Positions 1-9,468 of a stretch of DNA of 16,504 nucleotides are shown piece after piece. The position numbers and the translations under genes were made by a program. This DNA is from WVWW01 sp041568335. Lineage in GTDB: Bacteria; Acidobacteriota; Polarisedimenticolia; Polarisedimenticolales; Polarisedimenticolaceae. Below the pieces are notes generated by a model. That model did no database searches. It was given only the letters and a program-made list of their open reading frames with translations, and was not told where the DNA came from. How positions within the stretch are numbered: the stretch's first letter is position 1; each line of letters begins with the position of its first letter. The stretch lies in assembly GCA_041568335.1 (NCBI GenBank), contig JBFFZZ010000038.1, positions 1 to 16,504 on the forward strand. The letters run 5' to 3'.

Positions 1-1
1 G

Positions 2-340
2 CGCATCAACCACACGTTCCAGGAGCTGGACGTCGCGGGTGGGACGCTGTTCACCGTCAACCTCACCCAGCTCCGGATGGTCTACCAGTTCAACGTGCGC
101 ATGTTCGCTCGCGCGATCTTCCAGTACCAGGACCTCGAGCGTGATCCGACGCTCTATACCTTCCCGGTCGCACCGAAAGACGAGAACCTGTTCACGCAGC
201 TGCTGTACTCGTACAAGATCAACCCTCGCACGGTCGCGTTCGTCGGCTACTCCGACCGCCACATCGGCGACGACATGATCGACCTGACGCGCTCCGATCG
301 GACGTTCTTCGTCAAGCTGGGCTACGCCTGGGTGCGTTAA
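2..340 (+). CDS. DUF5916 (CBM9-like) outer-membrane protein, C-terminal end
   Basis: This is a partial gene: only the last 112 codons and the TAA stop (338-340) are inside the window, and the start lies upstream. The visible peptide alternates hydrophobic and polar residues in beta-strand style. It carries segments I associate with the C-terminus of DUF5916 proteins, which have an N-terminal CBM9-like domain followed by a barrel-like region: VYQFNVRMFARAIFQYQD, then LLYSYKINPRTVAFVGYSD, ending FFVKLGYAWVR. The aromatic-rich final strand is typical of outer-membrane beta-barrels, so an outer-membrane location is likely. The biochemical role of this family is not established; carbohydrate binding is suggested by its N-terminal domain, which is not visible here. 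The gene converges on the serine-hydrolase gene, and the two stop codons overlap within the four bases TTAA. Alternative: another TonB-dependent-receptor-like barrel. Confidence 0.75.
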   Translation, partial: RINHTFQELDVAGGTLFTVNLTQLRMVYQFNVRMFARAIFQYQDLERDPTLYTFPVAPKDENLFTQLLYSYKINPRTVAFVGYSDRHIGDDMIDLTRSDRTFFVKLGYAWVR

Positions 341-1926
341 GGGGTAGCCGGGGGTTCCGCCGCCGTACGATCGAGGCTGGCGATGCGGCGCTCGTAGAAG
401 CTCAGCAGGCGGTCGTTGTTGGCGCGTGCAATCTCCACGGCCTGCGTGTAGCTCTCGCGGGCGAGCGCGAGGTCGCCCTTGCGCTCGTAGGCCTCGCCGA
501 GACTGTCGCGCGCATTCGCGTCTTCGGGGAACAGCTCGATGTTTTGCCGGAACACACGGATCGACTCCTCGAACCGGTCGCGGCCGAGAAACGCGTAGCC
601 GATGCCGTTGAGCGTGCCGGGAGTCTGCGGGGGCCAGCGCTCCAGCACGGTGTCGACGAAGCTCGACGCCTCGTCGTATTCCTCGCCACGGATCAACAGC
701 CGGACGACCTGGGCGCAGAAGTTGCTGGACGGCTCGATCGGGTAGCCCGCGCGCTCGGACATCGTGTCGTAGTACGCGTAGAACGCCTCGACCCCGCCGG
801 CGGCGCGGAAGGCGCGCCGGTTGCTCAGGCTCGGGTGCTTGACGTCGAGCGTGGCCTCGCCGACACCGTGCGCCGCCAGGTAGGTCGAGGTCAGGAGATC
901 GATCGTCCCGAGCGGATCGACGTTGGCCAGCACGATCGCCGTCGTGCCGTCGTCGTAGAACGCCGCGACCGTGTTGTGCCCGGCGATGCGGCCGTGGTGC
1001 GAGTAGAGCGGTGCGGCCGGGTTGCGGACGAAATACTCCTGGTGATTGCGGAACCAGCCGTAGGCGTTGCCGTCCAGGCCGGGCGTCAGCATCGTCTCGG
1101 TCAGCTCCGGCGTAAGCAGCTCGTGGCTTTGCAACGCTCGAATAAACCGCAGCATGTCGGCCGCGTTGGTGTAGACGCCGCCCGCCCGCGGCATGCGTCG
1201 CTTGTCGAAACGCCCGTCGCCGGGGGCCAAGATCGACACGGGAAACTCGTGCTTGCGGAACGACCATCCCGGCGTGACGAGGTCGTCGAGCTCGTCGCGG
1301 CCGGCGAAGCCGGTGTTCGCGAGACCGAGCGGGACGACGATCCCCTCGTCCAGCAGGTCGCCCTGCTCCTTGCCGGTCACGCTCTCGAGGATCGCGGTGA
1401 CGAGCTCGTACCCGAAGTTGCTGTAGCCGTACTCCGTACCGGGCTCGTGACGCAGCTCGACCTCGTCCCACTCGTCGGCGTCGGCATCGCGCGGCAGGCC
1501 GGACGTGTGCGAGAGCAGCTGGTGCAACGTGATGTGGCTGCTTATGTCGTCGGGAAACTCGGGGAGGTACCGGGCGACGGTCGCACCCAGATCGAGCGCG
1601 CCCGCGCCGACCTGCTGCAGCGCGAGCACCGCGGTGAACGGCTTGGCGTTGGCGCCGACCAGGAAGCGCGCGTCGATGCTCAGCTCCTCGCCGCTGTTGA
1701 CTTCCGTACGGCCGTAGGCCTGGTTGAAGACGATCTCGTCGCCGCGCGCGACGAGCACGACCCCGTTGAACGGGCTGCGGATCCCGCTCTCGGGTCCACG
1801 CCGGTAGTACTCGTCGTAAAGCCCTTCCAACGTCGGCGGCGGGCCCTGACGCTGCACTGCGAGCAGGGCGATCCCGAGGACCACGGCCAGCCCTCCCACG
1901 ATGAAGAAAAGCTTGCGCATACCCAC
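337..1926 (-). CDS. Beta-lactamase-like (class C/PBP4-type) serine hydrolase with TPR tail; catalytic Ser replaced by Ala
   Basis: Numbering is from the GTG at 1926. An ATG two codons in (1920) is equally plausible, because AGGTGGG lies directly upstream of it. Residues 4-25 form a hydrophobic signal anchor, so the rest is probably periplasmic. Residues about 50-345 match the beta-lactamase/transpeptidase-like fold: GVVLVARGDEIVF strand, HQLLSHTSGLP at 135-145, the YSN motif (Y168, N170), and HHG at 310-312 as the KTG-box equivalent. The SxxK motif, normally like GSxSKPFTA, reads GANAKPFTA: the nucleophile position is Ala92 (GCC), while Lys95 is kept. Family members are esterases, D-aminopeptidases or DD-peptidases. 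Without the Ser this protein should lack ordinary acyl-enzyme chemistry and may be a binding or regulatory pseudoenzyme. Residues about 400-505 form TPR-like helices (FLGRDRFEESIRVFRQNIEL and the following repeat). It is divergent from kinase 1, 86 bases away. Confidence 0.88.
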   Translation of the reverse strand: MGMRKLFFIVGGLAVVLGIALLAVQRQGPPPTLEGLYDEYYRRGPESGIRSPFNGVVLVARGDEIVFNQAYGRTEVNSGEELSIDARFLVGANAKPFTAVLALQQVGAGALDLGATVARYLPEFPDDISSHITLHQLLSHTSGLPRDADADEWDEVELRHEPGTEYGYSNFGYELVTAILESVTGKEQGDLLDEGIVVPLGLANTGFAGRDELDDLVTPGWSFRKHEFPVSILAPGDGRFDKRRMPRAGGVYTNAADMLRFIRALQSHELLTPELTETMLTPGLDGNAYGWFRNHQEYFVRNPAAPLYSHHGRIAGHNTVAAFYDDGTTAIVLANVDPLGTIDLLTSTYLAAHGVGEATLDVKHPSLSNRRAFRAAGGVEAFYAYYDTMSERAGYPIEPSSNFCAQVVRLLIRGEEYDEASSFVDTVLERWPPQTPGTLNGIGYAFLGRDRFEESIRVFRQNIELFPEDANARDSLGEAYERKGDLALARESYTQAVEIARANNDRLLSFYERRIASLDRTAAEPPATP

Positions 1927-1989
1927 CTAGCAACGATCCCGGGGCGCGGAGGGTTCCGACGAATTCAACGCCGCACCTCGATCCTGAAC

Positions 1990-2012
1990 TAGAATCCCCG
2001 GCGGAGGCCAGG
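1990..2012 (+). promoter_or_regulatory. Candidate -10 box and ribosome binding site of kinase 1
   Basis: The 86-base spacer between the divergent serine hydrolase and kinase 1 contains TAGAAT (1990-1995), resembling a sigma70 -10 box, and GGAGG (2003-2007) five bases before the GTG at 2013. There is no good -35 hexamer; TTCAAC at 1964-1969 is a weak candidate with a 20-base spacer. The Shine-Dalgarno sequence is convincing and fixes the start. The promoter assignment is weaker and rests partly on similar boxes ahead of kinases 2 and 3. Confidence 0.45.
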
Positions 2013-4760
2013 GTGACGATCGAGCCGGGCGCGAGATTACTGCACTACGAGCTCGTCGAGAAGCTCGGCGAGGGCGGGATGGGCGTGGTGTGGAAGGCGA
2101 TCGACACCACGCTCGACCGGCCGGTGGCGGTCAAGCTGCTGCCGCCGGCGTTCTCCGAGACTCCGGAACGGCTGGCGCGGTTCGAGCGCGAGGCCAAGCT
2201 GCTGGCCACGCTCAACCACCCCAACATCGCGGCCATCTTCTCCGTGCATCGGGCGGAGGGCCAGCACTTCATCGCGCTGGAGCTGGTCGAGGGGGAGGAC
2301 CTGGCGACGCGCACCGCGGCGGGACCGCTGTTGCTCGAGGATGCGCTCCAGGTTTGCCTGGAGATCGCGCAGGCGCTGGAGGCGGCGCACGCGAGCGGCG
2401 TGATCCACCGCGACCTGAAACCGGCCAACGTGAAGCTCGGCGCGGACGGCAAGGTCAAGGTGCTCGACTTCGGGCTGGCCAAGGCGATCGAGACGCCGGT
2501 GGCGTCGGACACGTCGCCGACGTTCGCGCCGACGGTGACCTCGGCGGGCACCCGCGACGGGGTGATCCTCGGCACGGCCGCCTACATGAGCCCGGAGCAG
2601 GCGCGCGGCAAGCCCGCCGATCAGCGGGCCGATCTGTGGTCGTTCGGTTGCGTGCTCTACGAGTGTCTGACGGGGCAGGTGCTGTTCCGCGGCGAGACCG
2701 TGTCCGATTCGCTCGCGGCGATCCTGCGCAAGGAGCCCGACTGGGACCGGTTGCCGGCCGAGACACCCGTCAACGTGCGCACGTTGCTGCGGCGTTGCCT
2801 GACGCGCGACCCCGATCGCAGGCTCCACAGCGCCAGCGACGCGCGGATCGAGCTGCTGGAGGCGATCGAGCATCCGGAAACCGCTCCGGCGACCGCAACG
2901 ACGGCGAGGCCGGCGCCGAGGAAGCGGCTCGGCACCGCCCTGCTGCTGATCGTCCTCGGTCTGGCAGCGGGCTGGGGCTTGGGCGCGCTGCTCGGCGGAT
3001 CCGGTGAGCGCGTGCGGGAGATCGCCCACGTCGGCATTCCCGTTCCCCCCTCGCTGAGGATGGCCCTGGCCCCCGAGCTGACCCCCGACGGGAAGACCGT
3101 GGTCTTTGCGGCATTGGATCACGATGCCGGGTACGAGGAGCGTAGCTACCGCCTGTTCGTTCGAAGGCTCGACGGTGACGAGGTGATCCGCGTCGATGGA
3201 TCGGAAAACTCCCAGAACCGGATCACCCTTTCCCCCGACGGTCGCTCGATCGCGTTCGTCGCCAACCCCTCCCGTCTGGCCCGACCGGACCTCTTCCGCG
3301 TGCCGGTGGACCTCTCCGCCCCGCCCCAACGACTGACGGAATGGAACGACGATCTCAGCGAACCCATCTGGATCAACGACGGGACGCTCGTCGCAACCCG
3401 GGCGCGCGATCAGGTGATCTTCCGCTACCCGGCGACCGGGGGGCCCGCCGGAGCGGCGATCGCGATCACCGGGGATCCGGCGCCGCTCGTGGGCGGCGCC
3501 CGATCCGCCCTGCCGGACGGCCGGCACGTCCTCGTCCAGGCGGTCACGTTCGAGACCGGTGTGTACCAGCAATACATCGGTGTCGTGGATTCCGAAACGG
3601 GCGCCTTCAAGCGGTTGCTCGACCACGGCTCACGACCACGATACATGCCGCCGGGCTTTCTGGTTTTCAGCCGTGCCGACCAGCTGCTCGTCGTTCCGTT
3701 CGACGCCGACCGGCTGGTGATCACCGGGTCGCCGCAGACGCTCATCGGACGGCTCTGGGCACCCGGCGGGTACACCGGCGGCTCGTTCGCCGTCTCGGCC
3801 TCCGGCGACCTCGTCTATTACACGGGGGGCGTCCAGGGAGGCAACCGGCGGCTCGTCTTCTCCGATCGCGAGGGCGAGCTGACCCCATGGGCGGACTACC
3901 GGCAGGAGTTCAACTTCGTCCTCGTCTCCCCCGACGGGAAGTACCTCGCCACGATGGTGGACAACACGACCGAGGGGGACGACCTCCTGCTGATCCGGGC
4001 GTCGCGCATCGATCGCCCGCGGCTGTTGACCGTCGGCACGCAGCCGGGGATGGATTGCAGCAACTTCTTATGGTCCACGGACTCGCGCCTGATCGCTTAC
4101 GGTTGCTCGGGCCAGACGACGACGGTCATCTACGTCACCGATCCGGCGGGTGCGGGTAGCACGCGGAAATTGGTCGAGTATCCGGCGGACATCGGCGCTA
4201 GTCTCGTGGGGTTCACCGCGGACAACTCCCACGTGCTCGCGCTACGCACCGGCGCGCAGGGAAGGCGCGAGCTCGTCTCGATCGCCGTCGATGGCGGCGA
4301 CCCCGCCTCGAACATGGTTCTGGTGACGACGGACGACGAACCGGGGCCGAATCCGCAGGCCTCTCGCGACGGACGCTGGCTGAGCTACTTCACGACCGAC
4401 ACGGGAAGGCGCGAGCTGTACGTTCGAGAGATCCTCGACGACCACACCCTCGGCCCGCGTCGCTCGGTCGGGATCGAGGCGGAACTGGCCTGGTGGTCGC
4501 ACGTCCACCGCAACGATACGTACGAGCTGTTGTTCATCCGTGACCGGCGGATGTACGCGGTGGACCTGAAGATGAGCCCCGCCTTGCAGCCGGGCGAGCC
4601 GCGCAGGATCGAGATCGACCTGCACAAGGCAGGCCTGATCTTCACCGAGAGTGTGCCCGACGGCCGGCTCCTGCACATCCAGCAACCCGACAGCGAGTAC
4701 GGCTCGTCCGAGATGCGCTTGATCCTCAACTGGCGCGCGGAGGTCGAACGCCGTTTTTAG
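2013..4760 (+). CDS. Transmembrane Ser/Thr protein kinase with C-terminal TolB/WD40-like propeller (kinase 1)
   Basis: 915 residues from a GTG start preceded by GGAGG. The N-terminal kinase domain (about 12-288) has all the catalytic elements: glycine loop GEGGMG (19-24), ATP-binding Lys41 in VAVKLL, catalytic HRDLKPAN (132-139), Mg-binding DFG (152-154), and a SPEQ activation-segment anchor (193-196). It should be an active Hanks-type kinase. A Pro/Ala/Thr linker leads to one hydrophobic helix at about 306-329. The remaining 580 or so residues carry propeller blades of the PD40/TolB type (SPDGRSIAF, SPDGKYLATM and degenerate copies), predicted to face the periplasm. The architecture implies an envelope receptor kinase; the ligand is unknown. 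The C-terminus (LILNWRAEVERRF) is a divergent version of the NWF-type tail of kinases 2 and 3. No partner PP2C phosphatase or obvious substrate is nearby. Confidence 0.93.
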   Translation: MTIEPGARLLHYELVEKLGEGGMGVVWKAIDTTLDRPVAVKLLPPAFSETPERLARFEREAKLLATLNHPNIAAIFSVHRAEGQHFIALELVEGEDLATRTAAGPLLLEDALQVCLEIAQALEAAHASGVIHRDLKPANVKLGADGKVKVLDFGLAKAIETPVASDTSPTFAPTVTSAGTRDGVILGTAAYMSPEQARGKPADQRADLWSFGCVLYECLTGQVLFRGETVSDSLAAILRKEPDWDRLPAETPVNVRTLLRRCLTRDPDRRLHSASDARIELLEAIEHPETAPATATTARPAPRKRLGTALLLIVLGLAAGWGLGALLGGSGERVREIAHVGIPVPPSLRMALAPELTPDGKTVVFAALDHDAGYEERSYRLFVRRLDGDEVIRVDGSENSQNRITLSPDGRSIAFVANPSRLARPDLFRVPVDLSAPPQRLTEWNDDLSEPIWINDGTLVATRARDQVIFRYPATGGPAGAAIAITGDPAPLVGGARSALPDGRHVLVQAVTFETGVYQQYIGVVDSETGAFKRLLDHGSRPRYMPPGFLVFSRADQLLVVPFDADRLVITGSPQTLIGRLWAPGGYTGGSFAVSASGDLVYYTGGVQGGNRRLVFSDREGELTPWADYRQEFNFVLVSPDGKYLATMVDNTTEGDDLLLIRASRIDRPRLLTVGTQPGMDCSNFLWSTDSRLIAYGCSGQTTTVIYVTDPAGAGSTRKLVEYPADIGASLVGFTADNSHVLALRTGAQGRRELVSIAVDGGDPASNMVLVTTDDEPGPNPQASRDGRWLSYFTTDTGRRELYVREILDDHTLGPRRSVGIEAELAWWSHVHRNDTYELLFIRDRRMYAVDLKMSPALQPGEPRRIEIDLHKAGLIFTESVPDGRLLHIQQPDSEYGSSEMRLILNWRAEVERRF

Positions 4761-4870
4761 CCCGGTTTGCGGATGATCGCCGCGAGGGATTCGTACTCCG
4801 GGTCGCCGCGTTTCTTGAGCCGGTAGGACGAGCCTGGAGCGCCTTGGATCCGTGGGTCTGGTCTACCGGT
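4757..4870 (-). pseudogene. Possible C-terminal remnant of an unrecognised gene
   Basis: In the gap between kinases 1 and 2 the minus strand is open for 37 codons, from a TGA (4871-4873) to a TAA (4757-4759), with no plausible start. Its last 24 residues look like a real protein tail (SSYRLKKRGDPEYESLAA, then IIRKPG, stop) with mostly G/C third positions. Its stop overlaps the kinase 1 stop in the same interlocked manner seen at 337-340. I do not recognise the family. It could be a decayed gene end left after rearrangement, or a chance open frame: the plus-strand frame used by kinase 2 is also open through this stretch. Confidence 0.25.
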
Positions 4871-4889
4871 TCAGGTAATCGGGTCGGGT

Positions 4890-4918
4890 TAGAATTCAGG
4901 CTCGAAAGGGGGCTCGAC
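4890..4918 (+). promoter_or_regulatory. Candidate -10 box and Shine-Dalgarno deciding the TTG start of kinase 2
   Basis: TAGAAT (4890-4895) resembles a -10 box. AAGGGGG (4906-4912) is a strong Shine-Dalgarno sequence six bases before a TTG at 4919. Both lie inside the longer open frame that begins at the ATG at 4844, so they argue that translation begins at 4919. No clear -35 element is visible. The rest of the 4761-4918 gap holds only the possible minus-strand remnant. Confidence 0.45.
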
Positions 4919-7648
<2,730 letters not shown>

Positions 7649-7649
7649 C

Positions 7650-9365
7650 CTACGGGCACTGCGCGTCGAGGACCTTGGTCGTGGTGCCGCACTCGAACGA
7701 AGCCTTGGTGCCGCCGCGCGGCCCGGCGGTCGTGGCGCCCCATCCGGACTCGTAGATCCCGGTGTCATCGGTGCCGACGATCACGTAGAACAGGTCGGCA
7801 GGCGGTGTCGACTGCCAGGTGAAGGACCCGGAGGTTCCGATGTTGCACAGCGCCGCGTCGACGGTCGCCGACGTGACGTTGGCCAGGTCGCCGTAGAGCA
7901 CGTGGTAGTCGAACGACGGGCAACCCATGCCGGACCAGGAGAGCGCCATGCGGTTGGCGCCGGCAGCGAGCTTGTCCACGAGAAGCGAATCCGCGGGTGC
8001 CGGGCGCGTGAACAGCTCGACCGGGTCGCCCGGCGTGAGGTCCTTGCCGGCCAGACCGGGGTAGTCCGGCGGGTAACGCCGCGCCTTGGGAACACCGCTG
8101 TTGGTCACCGGGTCGCCCTGCGTGAGCAGCCCGAGCCCGGTGTCGGGGTTCTGGTATTCCCAGGTCACCGTGCCGTCCGGCTCGAGCTCGCGCATCCGGC
8201 CCATCGGCCCGAGCGTGGCCAGCGTGTTTCCGTTGGGCAACCGGACCGCGCCGGACGTGTTGGAGCCGTAGAAGTCCTCGGGCGGATTCGCCTGGTAGAT
8301 CCAGATCGGGAACGCCGGCCCGTAAGGTTGACCGGCGCCGAGCGTGTAGTTGCCGGTCATGTCGACCGGCGGCACGATCTCGACGATCGTCGAGTGGTCC
8401 CCCGGCGGTGGGTTGTTGTTGAAGATGAGCATGTTGCCCGCGCCGGGGAGACCGGGATCGATCCACTGCGTGTCGTGCTGCGTGTAGAGCTGCCGGTCGG
8501 CCGGGGTACCCCGGTCGTAGGCCGCCGGGTTGCCCCAGCGATAGATCAGGTCGCCGCCCATCCCCGAGTTGCCGCCGCTGTGTCCCGCCGCCTCGGCGGT
8601 CGTTGTCGAGTGATCGAGGACCCACAGCTCGCTGAACCCGTGCGTGCTGACGATGATCTGATCCAGCGCCGGGTTGTAGTCGATGCCGTTCATGTGCAGC
8701 ATGTCGTGTCGCGTGCTGTGGTTGAAATCGATCAGCTCGGGATGATCGGCGATCACGCCGAAGTTCGGCTTCAGCCCGTCGAAGTCCTGGATCAGGTGGT
8801 CGCGCGCGTACCACTCCCAGACGAGGATGCCGCCGACCGGTGGCGTCGGCTGCACCTCGACGATCGACTCGAGCAGGAAGTCGCCTGTGACGTCCGCGGG
8901 GTCCTTGCCCTCGGCGATCGCATCGGCGGCGGTGATCAGCTCCCAGGCCAAGATCAGCAGGTTGCCGTTGGGCATGAGCTCGAAATCGTGGTGCGCGAAG
9001 TGGGTGTTCGAGGCGTACTCGAACTCCCAGACGAGGGCGCCGTCCCAGTCGTACTCCTCGAACCGCCCGCCGGAGCCGTTGGCCGCGGGAAACGCTCCGG
9101 GGTTGATCTTGGTCGACCGGATCAGCGTGCCGTTCGGCGTGAGGTAGGCCATCTGGCCGGGGCGGGCGCTGCCGGTCCAGGTGTTCACTTCCAGACCGTC
9201 GTTGTCGATCAGGTGGCTGTTGAAGGTGCCGATGGGGCTGAACAGCGTGTAGCCCGGATCGGGGTCCTCGTTGACGAACAGGCCGACCGTCTGCTGGGCG
9301 CCCGCGGGCAGGGTGAGGGCCGCACAAACCCCGACGACCATCGCCATTCGAACCGTTCGTGCCAC
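7650..9365 (-). CDS. Secreted arylsulfotransferase (ASST)-like protein with C-terminal fibronectin-like extension
   Basis: 571 residues from a GTG at 9365, chosen because AGGAGGT (9374-9380) precedes it by eight bases and a signal peptide follows at once: basic start, hydrophobic core MVVGVCAALTLP, and likely cleavage after AGA at residue 23. The open frame extends to 9488 but would then overlap kinase 3. Residues about 27-410 match the arylsulfotransferase propeller family: GLFVNEDPDPGYTLFSPIG, AHHDFELMPNGNLLILAWE, LHMNGIDYNPALDQIIVS (His224), GGDLIYRWGNP, YTQHDTQWID (His297), and VRLPNGNTLATLG. Characterised ASSTs transfer sulfate from phenolic sulfate esters using catalytic histidines. I cannot confirm that the full set is present, so the substrate and even sulfotransferase activity are uncertain. 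Residues about 458-571 form a separate beta-rich domain with four cysteines (482, 507, 559, 570), like tails on other secreted proteins of such bacteria. Confidence 0.85.
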   Translation of the reverse strand: MARTVRMAMVVGVCAALTLPAGAQQTVGLFVNEDPDPGYTLFSPIGTFNSHLIDNDGLEVNTWTGSARPGQMAYLTPNGTLIRSTKINPGAFPAANGSGGRFEEYDWDGALVWEFEYASNTHFAHHDFELMPNGNLLILAWELITAADAIAEGKDPADVTGDFLLESIVEVQPTPPVGGILVWEWYARDHLIQDFDGLKPNFGVIADHPELIDFNHSTRHDMLHMNGIDYNPALDQIIVSTHGFSELWVLDHSTTTAEAAGHSGGNSGMGGDLIYRWGNPAAYDRGTPADRQLYTQHDTQWIDPGLPGAGNMLIFNNNPPPGDHSTIVEIVPPVDMTGNYTLGAGQPYGPAFPIWIYQANPPEDFYGSNTSGAVRLPNGNTLATLGPMGRMRELEPDGTVTWEYQNPDTGLGLLTQGDPVTNSGVPKARRYPPDYPGLAGKDLTPGDPVELFTRPAPADSLLVDKLAAGANRMALSWSGMGCPSFDYHVLYGDLANVTSATVDAALCNIGTSGSFTWQSTPPADLFYVIVGTDDTGIYESGWGATTAGPRGGTKASFECGTTTKVLDAQCP

Positions 9366-9373
9366 CCGGGGAG

Positions 9374-9397
9374 ACCTCCTGCCTGCTAGCTTGTATA
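9374..9397 (-). promoter_or_regulatory. Ribosome binding site and candidate -10 box of the sulfotransferase-like gene
   Basis: On the minus strand AGGAGGT (9380 to 9374) is a near-perfect Shine-Dalgarno sequence eight bases before the GTG at 9365, and it settles the start. TATACA (9397 to 9392) upstream of it is a plausible -10 box. I see no matching -35 hexamer at the usual spacing. Confidence 0.5.
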
Positions 9398-9440
9398 CGT
9401 CCAAAGACGATCCGGGGCGACCGCCGGGCTCCCGTGATCG

Positions 9441-9468
9441 TAGGATCACACCCCGAATCGGAGGAACC
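9441..9468 (+). promoter_or_regulatory. Candidate -10 box and ribosome binding site of kinase 3
   Basis: TAGGAT (9441-9446) is similar in sequence and position to the TAGAAT boxes ahead of kinases 1 and 2. GGAGG (9460-9464) lies four bases before the GTG at 9469 and supports that start. A start further upstream at 9271 would run back through the divergent sulfotransferase-like gene and its signal-peptide region. No recognisable -35 is present. Confidence 0.45.

Noticed and set aside
544..1992. 482-codon open frame on the plus strand opposite the serine hydrolase
   Set aside because: The protein is Arg/Val/Glu-rich with no family motifs and mirrors a well-supported minus-strand gene. Long antisense frames are common in GC-rich DNA.
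2037..3626. 529-codon minus-strand open frame opposite kinase 1
   Set aside because: It is antisense to an intact kinase domain, low-complexity, and without recognisable motifs or a ribosome binding site worth noting.
9271..9468. N-terminal extension of kinase 3 from an ATG at 9271
   Set aside because: It would overlap the divergent sulfotransferase-like gene including its signal peptide. A GGAGG-preceded GTG at 9469 gives the N-terminus shared with the other kinases.
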